Counted from the first letter of the stretch, positions 1 through 6,747 are shown. The stretch: 11,622 bases of DNA from Pseudomonadota bacterium (GCA_023415605.1 JAEZKB010000032.1:1-11622); one strand, 5' to 3'. Program-made: numbers and translations. The notes: generated from the sequence alone by a model not told the origin.

Positions 1-2
1 CA

Positions 3-302
3 CCGCGCCTGCTCAACGACGAGGGTGACGTCGAGGTGCTGCGCCCGCTGATCTACTGCGCCGAGGAGGATCTCGCCCGCTTCGCCGAAGCGATGGCGTT
101 CCCGATCATCCCCTGCGACCTCTGCGGTTCGCAAGAGGGACTGCAGCGCAACGCCATGAAGGCGATGCTCGACGAAATGGAAAAGAAGATGCCTGGCCGG
201 AAAGACGTGATGATCCGGGCGCTGGGCAACATCAACCCGAGTCACATGCTTGACCCCAAACTCTTCGACTTCGCGGGCTTGGCGGCGTCGAAGGCAAACT
301 AG
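3..302 (+). CDS. ttcA: tRNA 2-thiocytidine(32) synthetase TtcA, C-terminal part
   Basis: The last 99 codons of TtcA are present; the 5' end lies outside the window. The enzyme is a cytoplasmic ATP-dependent iron-sulfur protein that puts sulfur on cytidine 32 of some tRNAs. The visible part carries the family signature FPIIPCDLCGSQ, with the cysteines at residues 38 and 41 of the visible part, followed by LQR and, near the end, the NINPSHMLDP and LFDF patterns that match the end of E. coli TtcA closely. One of these cysteines corresponds to the cluster-binding cysteine of the C-terminal half of the family. The frame is open to the left edge (PRLLNDEGD, then the LRPL motif), so the ATG at 36 is internal and not a start. 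The gene ends 72 bases before the next plus-strand gene and may share a transcript with it. The N-terminal PP-loop cannot be checked here. Confidence 0.93.
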   Translation, partial: PRLLNDEGDVEVLRPLIYCAEEDLARFAEAMAFPIIPCDLCGSQEGLQRNAMKAMLDEMEKKMPGRKDVMIRALGNINPSHMLDPKLFDFAGLAASKAN

Positions 303-374
303 GTCGAACTGCGTCTTTCGCCTGTCGCGGGATCGTGGTTAGTCGGACCGACCCTAGATTCCAGCGAGAGATTC

Positions 375-1196
375 ATGTCCGCAATCGACGTCGACGCCCT
401 GATGACTATCCTCCGCGAGGCGGCCAAGGCGGAAATCCTGCCGCGCTTCCGGCGGCTAGACGATTCCATGGTGCGGCAGAAGACCGAGGCCATCGACCTC
501 GTCACCGAAGCCGACGAAAGCGCGGAGCGGATGATCAAGGCCCGGGTCGCCGAACTGGCGCCGGATGCGCTCTTTGTGGGCGAGGAATCGGTTGCGGCCG
601 AGCCGGCGCTGCTCGACCGGCTGGGCGGAGCCGACCTCGCGGTGGTGGTCGATCCGGTCGACGGGACCGCCAACTTCGCCGCCGGACTGCCGCTGTTTGC
701 GGTAATGGCGGCGGTGGTCAGCAAGGGCGAGACGGTTGCCAGCATCATCTACGACCCGATGGGCGACGACTGGTTCGTGGCCGAGAAGGGGGCCGGTGCC
801 TTCATGAAACGGCCCGATGGCGGCTCGGAGCGGCTTACGGTGGCGAACCCACCGGCGCTCGGCCAGATGGTGGGCTCGGTGTCGATCGCCTTCCTGCCCG
901 CCGAGAGCAAGCCCAAGGTGCTCGCCAATCTCGCCAAGGTGCGCGTCGCGGCCAACTATCGGGTGGCCGGGCACGACTACCGGCTGTTTGCATCGGGGCA
1001 CAGCCATTTCGTCGCCTTCAACAAACTGATGCCGTGGGACCACTTGGCCGGCACGCTGATCTCGCAGGAGGCCGGCGGTTATGCGGCACGCTTCGATGGT
1101 TCGCCCTATCTCCCGAGCCATCTGACCGGGGGGCTGCTGCTGGCGCCCGATCGCGAGACCTGGAATCTCCTGCGGAAAGAAGTCTTTACGGTCTAG
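375..1196 (+). CDS. inositol monophosphatase family protein
   Basis: A 273-residue metal-dependent phosphatase of the inositol monophosphatase/CysQ/FBPase superfamily. The motifs are in the right order: DLVTEAD at 41-47 with a following ESAE, the metal ligands GEES at 69-72, the core DPVDGT at 93-98, and the late WDHLAGTLISQEAGG block at 221-235, whose aspartate (D222) is a metal ligand. All catalytic positions I can name are present, so it should be active. The substrate is not clear. In alphaproteobacteria such proteins act on inositol phosphate, histidinol phosphate or 3'-phosphoadenosine-5'-phosphate, and nothing nearby decides between these. The ATG at 375 is preceded by a GAGAG ribosome site about 5 bases away and gives the usual family length. 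A longer reading in another frame from 335 is a shadow. The methyltransferase gene follows after 53 bases, suggesting cotranscription. Confidence 0.9.
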   Translation: MSAIDVDALMTILREAAKAEILPRFRRLDDSMVRQKTEAIDLVTEADESAERMIKARVAELAPDALFVGEESVAAEPALLDRLGGADLAVVVDPVDGTANFAAGLPLFAVMAAVVSKGETVASIIYDPMGDDWFVAEKGAGAFMKRPDGGSERLTVANPPALGQMVGSVSIAFLPAESKPKVLANLAKVRVAANYRVAGHDYRLFASGHSHFVAFNKLMPWDHLAGTLISQEAGGYAARFDGSPYLPSHLTGGLLLAPDRETWNLLRKEVFTV

Positions 1197-1238
1197 CCGT
1201 GAGGTGACAGGCTAGAGCCATATCGGACCGACAGCGAC

Positions 1239-1244
1239 GGGAGG
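1239..1244 (+). promoter_or_regulatory. ribosome binding site deciding a TTG start
   Basis: GGGAGG sits five bases before the TTG at 1250. There is no ATG or GTG between the in-frame stop (TGA at 1205-1207) and the start of conserved-looking protein sequence, so this strong site supports TTG as the start of the methyltransferase gene. Confidence 0.7.
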
Positions 1245-1249
1245 CGCGG

Positions 1250-1966
1250 TTGGACCAGCAGCTCTATTGGGCCATCGCCGAGCGCGACATCGAGATCCAG
1301 AACCCTGTCACCGACCGCAAGCTGCGGCTGCTCGACGACTATTGCGACATCCGCAGCGGGCTGCATGTGCTCGATATCGGCTGCGGCAAGGCATGGGTCA
1401 TGCGGCAATGGGCCGAACGCTACGCCATCGACGGGGTGGGTGTGGAGCTCAACCCGATGTTTCTCGATGTGGCGCGGCGGAAAAAGCCCACCACGGGGAC
1501 AATCGAGTACATCGAGGGGCCGGCAAAGAATTTCCACGCGCCAAAGGAAAGCTTCGACATCGTCATGTGCCTGGGCGCGACCTTCGCGCTCGACGGGTTC
1601 GTGTCGGCGATCGAGTGGATGGCGGCGCTGGCCAAGCCGGGGGCGGCGATTGTCGTGGGCGATCTGACGCTCAAGCATCGCCCCGCGGTGCACCGCAACG
1701 AGTGGCTGCCCAACGACCCGGTTGAGACCATGGCGGTGATCGAGCGGCATGGGGCGCAGGTCTCGGCGATGATTTCGGCCTCGGATGCCGATTTCGAGCG
1801 CTATGCCAGCCATCACCGGCATGCGACGCTGCGCTGGGCCCGTGAACATGCGTCGCACCCGGATCGTGACGACGTGCTCGAAAAGAGCCGGGCGGACTGG
1901 AACTATTACCTCAGGACCATCCGGCCCTATCTGGGCTGGACGATCTTCGTGGCGCACAAGGCTTAG
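1250..1966 (+). CDS. class I SAM-dependent methyltransferase
   Basis: A 238-residue protein with the Rossmann-type methyltransferase fold. Motif I is VLDIGCG at residues 40-46, the acidic residue that binds the ribose of S-adenosylmethionine is E66 in GVGVELN, and the FDIVMCLGATFAL stretch at 102-114 fits motif IV with the post-motif helix. IVVGDLTL at 134-141 fits the following strand. I cannot assign the acceptor: the C-terminal half has no signature I know for rRNA, tRNA, quinone or phospholipid methylation. The start is TTG with a strong GGGAGG site upstream. The gene lies 53 bases after the phosphatase gene, on the same strand. Its stop codon (TAG, 1964-1966) overlaps the stop codon of the convergent drug exporter gene, so no terminator can lie between them. 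The class is certain; the role is open. Confidence 0.85.
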   Translation: MDQQLYWAIAERDIEIQNPVTDRKLRLLDDYCDIRSGLHVLDIGCGKAWVMRQWAERYAIDGVGVELNPMFLDVARRKKPTTGTIEYIEGPAKNFHAPKESFDIVMCLGATFALDGFVSAIEWMAALAKPGAAIVVGDLTLKHRPAVHRNEWLPNDPVETMAVIERHGAQVSAMISASDADFERYASHHRHATLRWAREHASHPDRDDVLEKSRADWNYYLRTIRPYLGWTIFVAHKA

Positions 1967-3219
1967 TGGCCCGGGTCGGCCGGTTCGACATGGACCGTTT
2001 CCGTGCCGACGCCGAAGAGCCTGCCCTTTTCGGCGACCAGTACGCAGATCAGCACCAAGAACCCCATGGTGGCATAGCCGGTGGCATTGGGCACCAGCGT
2101 GCCGTCATAGTGCTGGCCGATATAGGTGCCGATCAGCGCGCCGCCCACGGTCTGGATGAATCCGAAAACGGATGCTGCCGTACCGGCAACGCGACCGAGC
2201 GGCTCCATCGACAGCGAGTTCATGTTCGAGGCCGCCCAGCCGAAGACGAACTGGATGATCAGCAGGTTGGCGAAGAACACCGGGAACGGGATGGGGCCCG
2301 CCAGCGCCATGGCCAGCCAGACGACGGCAGCGGCCAGGTAGACGAGGATGGCCGAGTGGGCGATGCGACGCATGCCGAGGCGCTTGACGACGCGCGAATT
2401 GATGAACTGTGCCACCGCGATGAAGCCGGCCATCGCAGCGAAGGCGACAGGGAAATAAGGCCCGAGGCCATAGATTTCAACGAAGATTTGCTGGCTGGCC
2501 GAGATGAAGCCGAACATGGCGCCGAACAGGAACGTGCCAGCGAGGCCATAGGAAAAAGCGGCGCGGTTGGTGACGACGATGCGAAAGCCATCGATCACCG
2601 ATTTGACACTGAGCGGCCGCCGATGTTCGGGATGCATGGTCTCGGGCAGGCGCAGGTAAGCCCAGAGAGCGATCACCAGAGCCAACCCGCCCATGAAGAT
2701 GAAGATGTTCTGCCACGGGCCGGAGAGGAGGATCACCTGCCCGATGCCGGGCGCGATGATCGGGATAGCCATGAAGATCATGAAGGTGAGCGACATCACC
2801 TCGGCCATCTCTCGTCCCGAGAATCTGTCGCGGACCACCGCGGTGGCGATGACGCGGGTGCCCGCAGCGCCGAGGCCTTGCGTGAAGCGCAACGCCAGCA
2901 GCACGGCAAAGGTCGGCGCGAAGATCGCGGCGAAAGCGCAGACCAGATAGATGGCCAGGCCGACAAAGAGCGGCGCCCGGCGGCCGAACCGATCCGTGAT
3001 CGGCCCGAAGACGAGCTGTGCTATGCCGAACCCCAGCATGTAGGCGCCCACAACGAGCTGGCGCTCGTTCTCGTGACTGATGCCAAGTGCCTCGCCCATA
3101 TAGGGCAGGGCGGGCAACATGACGTCGATAGCCAGGGCATTGAGCCCCATCAACGCAGCCACAAGAACGATGAATTCGACGCGGGAGACCTCCCGTGCCG
3201 GGGCAATAGTATCGGTCAT
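1963..3219 (-). CDS. Bcr/CflA-type MFS multidrug exporter
   Basis: A 418-residue inner-membrane transporter with about twelve hydrophobic segments. It belongs to the drug:proton antiporter family of Bcr/CflA type. The first membrane segment contains AIDVMLPALP (residues 30-39), the counterpart of the TDMYLPALP pattern of Bcr, CflA and MdfA-like pumps, with D32 as the likely proton- or substrate-linked acid. Motif A, GPITDRFGRR, is at 72-81 in the loop between segments 2 and 3. A proline/glycine-rich IPIIAPGIG stretch in segment 5 matches the antiporter motif C. By family it exports hydrophobic drugs or a metabolite; the true substrate is unknown. I chose the ATG at 3219 (MTDTIAPAREV). The reading frame extends to 3273, but that extension (MGAGAWSGPPPRRP...) is not transporter-like. 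The gene is 102 bases downstream of another MFS gene, on the same strand. Confidence 0.88.
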   Translation of the reverse strand: MTDTIAPAREVSRVEFIVLVAALMGLNALAIDVMLPALPYMGEALGISHENERQLVVGAYMLGFGIAQLVFGPITDRFGRRAPLFVGLAIYLVCAFAAIFAPTFAVLLALRFTQGLGAAGTRVIATAVVRDRFSGREMAEVMSLTFMIFMAIPIIAPGIGQVILLSGPWQNIFIFMGGLALVIALWAYLRLPETMHPEHRRPLSVKSVIDGFRIVVTNRAAFSYGLAGTFLFGAMFGFISASQQIFVEIYGLGPYFPVAFAAMAGFIAVAQFINSRVVKRLGMRRIAHSAILVYLAAAVVWLAMALAGPIPFPVFFANLLIIQFVFGWAASNMNSLSMEPLGRVAGTAASVFGFIQTVGGALIGTYIGQHYDGTLVPNATGYATMGFLVLICVLVAEKGRLFGVGTETVHVEPADPGH

Positions 3220-3321
3220 GAATAATCTCGAAGGGCGTCGAGGAGGAGGTCCGGACCATGCGCCCGCACCCACCCTTTGACAAGTCGGCCGCCAGTATTC
3301 TGTTCCCTGAGCCGGTTAGAC

Positions 3322-4551
3322 TTAAGCCGCAAGGGGCCTTTGAAAGTTGCCGGCAATGGCCTCGCGGATAGGCAAATGCACTGCCGCCGAGCCCAGGCCG
3401 AGCAGAATGCCGAGGTACCAGACCAGACTGTACGATCCGGTGGCATCGTAGACGTAGCCGCCCAGCCAGACGCCGACGAAAGAGCCGACCTGGTGGCTTA
3501 GGAAGGCCACGCCATAGAGCATGCCCATATAGCGGGCACCAAAGAACATGGTCACCAGCCCGGCGGTCAGCGGCACCGTGGACAGCCAGAGCAGGCCCAT
3601 TGCGGCGGCGAAGATATAGGCGGACAGCTCGGTTACGGGAAACAGCACGAATAGCCCGATGGCGACGGCGCGGGCGAAGTAGATCGAGGCCAGCAGCAGC
3701 TGCTTGGGCAGGCGGCTGCCGAGGTAGCCCGAGAGCAGGGAGCCGACGACATTGAAGAGGCCGATCACTGCGATCGACCAGCTGCCGACTTCCGGCGGCA
3801 GGCCGCACTGCACCAGGTAGGCCGGCATGTGCACGTTGATGAAGGCGAGGTGGAAGCCGCAAACGAAAAAGCCGATGACCAGCAACTTGTAGGAGCCGTG
3901 GCCCCAGGCGCGCGATAGTGCCTGCATGAAGGGCATGTCGGCTTGGCCGGTGGCGTTCTCGGTGCGGCCGCGCAGCGCAAAGGTCAGCGGGATCACAAGT
4001 GCCAGGATCAGCGCCAGATAGAGCAGGGCATTGGCCCAGCCGAAGGCCGAAATGAAGCCCTGGCCGATCGGGGCGAAGGCAAACTGGCCGAAGGATGAGG
4101 CTGCGGTGGCGATGCCGAAGATCATCGCCCGCTTCTCCTGCGGGACGTTGCGGCCGAAGGCGGCCATGACGATGGAGAAGGACGACGAGGCGATGCCGAC
4201 CCCGACGATGAGGCCGGCGGTGATATTGAGCAGGCCGCCCGAGGGCGAATAGATCATCAGCACCATGCCCAGCGCGTAGATCAGCAGGCCGCCGATCACC
4301 ACCTTGGCGGTGCCGTAGCGATCGGCAAGGCCGCCGGCGATGGGTTGCGCGACGCCCCAGGCGAGATTCTGGATGGCCATGGCGAGGCCCCAGGCCTCGC
4401 GCGACACACCGAGATCGGCAGTCATCGGCAGGGTGAAGAGACCGAACGTGGTGCGGATGCCGTTGGTCACCGCGGCGATGATGCATCCGGCGATCACCAA
4501 GACGAGCAGTGGAACGGCAACGGACGAGCGGGGCGCGGCGATAGACGACAT
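3322..4551 (-). CDS. MFS transporter, monocarboxylate permease-like
   Basis: A 409-residue inner-membrane major facilitator with about twelve hydrophobic segments. The early NGIRTTFGLF stretch (residues 30-39), the GLAMAIQNLAWGVAQPIAGGLADRYG region with motif A at 73-80, and the overall pattern resemble the bacterial monocarboxylate/oxalate:formate-like branch of MFS (often annotated MCT or YbfB/OFA-like). These usually take up or exchange small organic acids. I cannot name the substrate. The start is the ATG at 4551; a TGAGG ribosome site lies about ten bases before it. This is the first gene of a minus-strand pair with the Bcr/CflA-type exporter, separated by 102 bases with no evident terminator, so they may be one transcript. 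It is divergent from the small Dabb gene, and the 175 bases between them contain a strong dyad that could be an operator. Confidence 0.85.
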   Translation of the reverse strand: MSSIAAPRSSVAVPLLVLVIAGCIIAAVTNGIRTTFGLFTLPMTADLGVSREAWGLAMAIQNLAWGVAQPIAGGLADRYGTAKVVIGGLLIYALGMVLMIYSPSGGLLNITAGLIVGVGIASSSFSIVMAAFGRNVPQEKRAMIFGIATAASSFGQFAFAPIGQGFISAFGWANALLYLALILALVIPLTFALRGRTENATGQADMPFMQALSRAWGHGSYKLLVIGFFVCGFHLAFINVHMPAYLVQCGLPPEVGSWSIAVIGLFNVVGSLLSGYLGSRLPKQLLLASIYFARAVAIGLFVLFPVTELSAYIFAAAMGLLWLSTVPLTAGLVTMFFGARYMGMLYGVAFLSHQVGSFVGVWLGGYVYDATGSYSLVWYLGILLGLGSAAVHLPIREAIAGNFQRPLAA

Positions 4552-4726
4552 GGTGATCGGCCTCAGGAGGAGTCACATTCTCCTACACCCGCGTCGCCTG
4601 CGTCGGAAATGCCAAGTTGCAATGGGCCTTATCACCGCATTTGATCTGCGCAGGGCAACCATGCGGCGGGGCGATTGCGTTTTCCCTCCGGATGCTTACC
4701 TAGGCGGCAGATATTCAGGACCGACC
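4552..4726. promoter_or_regulatory. divergent intergenic region with candidate operator
   Basis: These 175 bases lie between two divergent genes and must hold promoters for both. I do not see a clear pair of -35/-10 boxes on either strand. I do see a compound dyad at 4635-4666 and a smaller inverted repeat (AGGAG, 7 bases, CTCCT) at 4568-4584, just upstream of the transporter's ribosome site. No regulator gene is next to it in the window. Confidence 0.45.
4635..4666. repeat. compound inverted repeat, candidate operator
   Basis: The core is TTGATCTGCGCAGGGCAA (4641-4658): an 18-base dyad of the form TTG-N2-CTGCGCAG-N2-CAA, with seven of nine base pairs symmetric and a central CG. It is flanked by the outer arms CCGCAT (4635-4640) and ATGCGG (4661-4666), whose centre is offset by one base. 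The size and central CG resemble LacI/GalR-family operators; that assignment is a guess. It lies 61 bases before the start of the Dabb gene and 84 before the start of the transporter. Confidence 0.45.
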
Positions 4727-5044
4727 ATGATCCGCCACATCGTCTTTTTCACCGCGCGCGACCGCAATGACCTCGATGCCATCGTCGAGGGGCTCGAGTT
4801 GCTCGGCACCATTCCCCACAGCACCCATTTCGAGGTGGTGCGGAATTCCAAGGTCGATCAGATCGGCAACGATGTGGACGTGGTGGTCTATGGCGAGTTC
4901 GCCGACGAGGCGGCGTTGGCCGCCTACAAGGCGCACCCGACCTATGCAGAGGCCACCAAAAGAGTTCGGCCGCTGCGCGAATTGCGCTACGCGGCCGACA
5001 TCAGGTCGAATGCAGAGGCCGTGCGGCTCAAGCGGTCTGCTTGA
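4727..5044 (+). CDS. Dabb (stress-responsive alpha/beta-barrel) domain protein
   Basis: A 105-residue protein with the dimeric ferredoxin-like fold known as Dabb. Typical marks are the opening MIRHIVFF, a central strand VDVVVYGEF (50-58), and the helix AALAAYKAHPTYAEATK (62-78), with the AYxxHP pattern at the usual place. Many family members have HPxH here; this one has HPTY, so the second histidine is replaced. Members range from plant stress proteins to cyclases and fungal or bacterial enzymes, and most bacterial ones have no known role. The frame is open back to 4340, but that upstream stretch lies antisense to the transporter. The ATG at 4727 has an AGGA site (4717-4720) and begins the domain exactly. 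The last 17 bases overlap the 3' end of grxD on the other strand. Confidence 0.8.
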   Translation: MIRHIVFFTARDRNDLDAIVEGLELLGTIPHSTHFEVVRNSKVDQIGNDVDVVVYGEFADEAALAAYKAHPTYAEATKRVRPLRELRYAADIRSNAEAVRLKRSA

Positions 5045-5363
5045 CGGCGATGCCCTTCTCAGCCAGGTGCGTCTGCAGCTCGCCCGCCTGGAACATTTCA
5101 GTGACGATATCGGCGCCGCCGATGAATTCGCCCTTCACGTAGAGCTGCGGAATGGTCGGCCAGTTGGTGTAGGCTTTGATGCCTTCGCGTAGTTCCTGGC
5201 TTTCCAGCACGTTGGCGCTACCGTAATCGACGCCCAGGTAGTTCAGGATCTGGACGACGCGGCCCGAGAAACCACACTGCGGGAAGTCCGGCGAGCCCTT
5301 CATGAACAGGAACACGTCGTTGTTCTTCACCTTGTCGTCGATGAAAGTATTGATATCGGTCAT
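5028..5363 (-). CDS. grxD: monothiol glutaredoxin, Grx4/GrxD family
   Basis: A 111-residue CGFS-type glutaredoxin. The active site CGFS is at 30-33, the glutathione-binding lysine is K22 in FMKGSP, the WPTIPQLY loop with the cis-proline is at 68-75, and the GG-D motif (82-85) follows. These proteins hold a glutathione-ligated [2Fe-2S] cluster as dimers or as heterodimers with BolA, and they pass clusters on or signal iron state in the cytoplasm. Its partner bolA lies about 1.1 kb upstream on the same strand, with a HAD gene and a GNAT gene between them. The start is the ATG at 5363 with an AAAGG site eight bases upstream. There are 105 bases between the GNAT stop and this start, which may hold its own promoter. 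It converges with and overlaps the Dabb gene by 17 bases. Confidence 0.95.
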   Translation of the reverse strand: MTDINTFIDDKVKNNDVFLFMKGSPDFPQCGFSGRVVQILNYLGVDYGSANVLESQELREGIKAYTNWPTIPQLYVKGEFIGGADIVTEMFQAGELQTHLAEKGIAVKQTA

Positions 5364-5443
5364 TTCGGCAGCCTTTCGTCGCGCGGCGTGGGATGCGCCG
5401 GGCAGTTTATGCCTAGATAGTACTGCAATGCGGCTCTGTCGAG

Positions 5444-5463
5444 GCCGTTCATCGTAAAACGGC
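5444..5463 (-). other. short hairpin after the GNAT gene
   Basis: GCCGTT and AACGGC form a perfect six-base stem with an eight-base loop, 5 bases after the GNAT stop codon in the direction of transcription. There is no U-rich run behind it, so it is not a standard intrinsic terminator. It could slow transcription or protect a 3' end, or be chance. Confidence 0.3.
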
Positions 5464-5468
5464 GATGC

Positions 5469-5878
5469 TCAGCGGATCCACATTGACATGCCGATGGAGG
5501 CCGGCGCCGTGGGCGCAAAGCCGTACTGGGCGTAGAGATCCTTGGCCGGCCCGTCCGCGATCAGGCTGACATAGGCAGATTTCGGCGCATTGTCCTGGAG
5601 CCAGCCGACAAGGGCCGCGACGATGCGCTTGCCTAGCCCTTTGCCCTGGTGCTCGGGGAGTACGGCGATATCGACGAGTTGATACGCGGTGCCGCCGTCG
5701 CCGATGACGCGACCCATGCCGATGGCGATGCCTGCGGCCTCAATCACCACCGCGTGCTGGGAATTGGGCAGGCCGCGGGCGGCGGCTTCACGGGATTTCT
5801 CGCTCAGTCCCGAAGACGGCGCAAATCGCAGAACTCGTCGATCGTCGGAATTCGTTCGACAAGGGTGTAGTCCGTCAC
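5469..5878 (-). pseudogene. GNAT family N-acetyltransferase, frameshifted
   Basis: The gene should start with the GTG at 5878, which overlaps the HAD gene's stop codon as GTGA. That frame gives VTDYTLVERIPTIDEFCDLRR, a normal GNAT beginning, then runs into a TGA at 5804-5806. The rest of the protein, from SSGLSEKSREAAARGLPN onward, is in the frame one base back and ends at 5469. Joining the two frames near 5816 gives an unbroken protein of 136 residues (21 + 115) with the acetyl-CoA loop QGKGLG at about 78-83, the VDIAVLPEHQG strand-turn, and the usual LYAQYGF ending. One missing base (for example T in CGTTCTTCG becoming CGTCTTCG) explains it. No slippery heptamer is visible, so programmed frameshifting is unlikely. 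It is either a recent pseudogene or a sequencing error. By family it acetylates an amine of a small molecule or protein; the substrate is unknown. Confidence 0.8.
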
Positions 5879-6504
5879 TTGAGGCGCTCCGCGATCCAGG
5901 GGTGGTCAATGCAATCTGCGATGGTGTTGTAGAGCGCCGCCTCCCAGCCATGCCGCTGCGCGCCAGTAATGACCTTGGGCGAGTCGTCGAAGAAAAGCGG
6001 GGTTTCGGTTTGCGGGCCGATGCGGCGCTCGATCTCGGCGAAGAAGCCGGGTTCGGGTTTGGCAATGCCGAAACGGGCGGCATAGAACATGTCGTCGAAA
6101 AGCTCGCCGAGCCGCAGCCCCTGCCAGAGCCATTGCGCCCGCAGGTGTTCCTGATTGGTGGCGATGTAGAGCTTGACGTCGCCCTTGGCGCGCAGCCGGC
6201 GCACCACATCGATCAACTCGACATTGAGCCGGCTGTCGTGCTCGAGCCAATAGGCGACGATGCGCTGCGTCGGACCTTTGTAGCCGAGTTGCGGCAGCAC
6301 GCGATCGAGCGCCTCGACCAGCCCCACCTTGCCGACCAGCACCTTTTTGACGAACACGTCATAAATGAACTTGTCCTTGAAGGCTTCCGGGTCGATCCCG
6401 ACGTCGGCCAGCAGGTTCTCATCCCACCGAACCTGCAATTCCGGCCGAGCGTGATAGCCGTGCACCAGCACACCATCGACGTCGAAGAAAACGGCGCGGG
6501 TCAA
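5875..6504 (-). CDS. HAD superfamily hydrolase
   Basis: A 209-residue phosphatase-like protein of the haloacid dehalogenase superfamily. All four motifs are present: FFDVDGVLV with nucleophile D8 and acid/base D10, the threonine of YIATNQ (T116), K149 in IAKPEPGFF, and the paired acids D173-D174 in PLFFDDSPK. A helical cap between motifs I and II (about 15-105) points to subfamily IA. The substrate is probably a small phosphoester; it cannot be named. The start is the TTG at 6504, overlapping the bolA stop codon as TTGA. There is no good ribosome site of its own and no other start before motif I, so translation probably depends on coupling to bolA. It is in turn coupled to the GNAT gene by a GTGA overlap. 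Confidence 0.87.
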   Translation of the reverse strand: MTRAVFFDVDGVLVHGYHARPELQVRWDENLLADVGIDPEAFKDKFIYDVFVKKVLVGKVGLVEALDRVLPQLGYKGPTQRIVAYWLEHDSRLNVELIDVVRRLRAKGDVKLYIATNQEHLRAQWLWQGLRLGELFDDMFYAARFGIAKPEPGFFAEIERRIGPQTETPLFFDDSPKVITGAQRHGWEAALYNTIADCIDHPWIAERLK

Positions 6505-6734
6505 TCCGGGGCGCGAGTCTGGACCGACAGGGCGTGCAGCACGGTGCCGAGATCGGCGCCGAAGGCCGCGTTCACGATCTGGTGCTGTTGGACGCGGGTC
6601 TTGCCGCGGAAACTCTCGGAAATTACCGTCGCGGCCCAGTGGTCGCCGTCACCGGCCAAGTCGCGGACTTCCACCTGCGCATCGGGAATGGCCGCCTTGA
6701 TGCGGCGCTCGATTTCATGGGCAGCCATCGGCAT
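6501..6734 (-). CDS. bolA: BolA family protein
   Basis: A 77-residue BolA-like protein. It matches rhizobial BolA proteins through most of its length: HEIERRIKAAIPDAQVEVRDL, the GDGDHW loop, the ESFRGKTRVQQHQIV helix-turn region with the conserved RVxxHQ, and LGTVLHALSVQT at the end. The invariant histidine (of QQHQ) is the known ligand for the cluster shared with monothiol glutaredoxins. BolA and CGFS glutaredoxins act together in [2Fe-2S] transfer and iron sensing, and grxD lies downstream in the same direction. A frame from a GTG at 6758 is open, but GGGAG at 6743-6747 sits eight bases before the ATG at 6734, which also matches the family's usual MPM beginning. The stop overlaps the HAD start by four bases (TTGA). 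Confidence 0.93.
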   Translation of the reverse strand: MPMAAHEIERRIKAAIPDAQVEVRDLAGDGDHWAATVISESFRGKTRVQQHQIVNAAFGADLGTVLHALSVQTRAPD

Positions 6735-6742
6735 GTCGGAAT

Positions 6743-6747
6743 CTCCC
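6743..6747 (-). promoter_or_regulatory. ribosome binding site deciding the bolA start
   Basis: GGGAG on the minus strand, eight bases before the ATG at 6734. It favours that ATG over the upstream GTG at 6758 and over the second ATG at 6728. Confidence 0.65.

Noticed and set aside
1966..3225. Plus-strand open frame of 419 codons opposite the Bcr/CflA gene
   Set aside because: Highly charged (Asp, Glu, His, Arg) composition typical of the antisense of a hydrophobic membrane protein gene.
2477..4576. Minus-strand open frame of 699 codons across both MFS genes
   Set aside because: It runs in another frame through both transporter genes, is rich in Arg, His and Pro, and has no recognisable domain; the transporter frames have clear membrane segments and motifs.
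5814..5822. Programmed ribosomal frameshift site in the GNAT gene
   Set aside because: The bases at the frame junction do not form an X XXY YYZ slippery heptamer, and I see no strong downstream stem; a one-base deletion or sequencing error is simpler.
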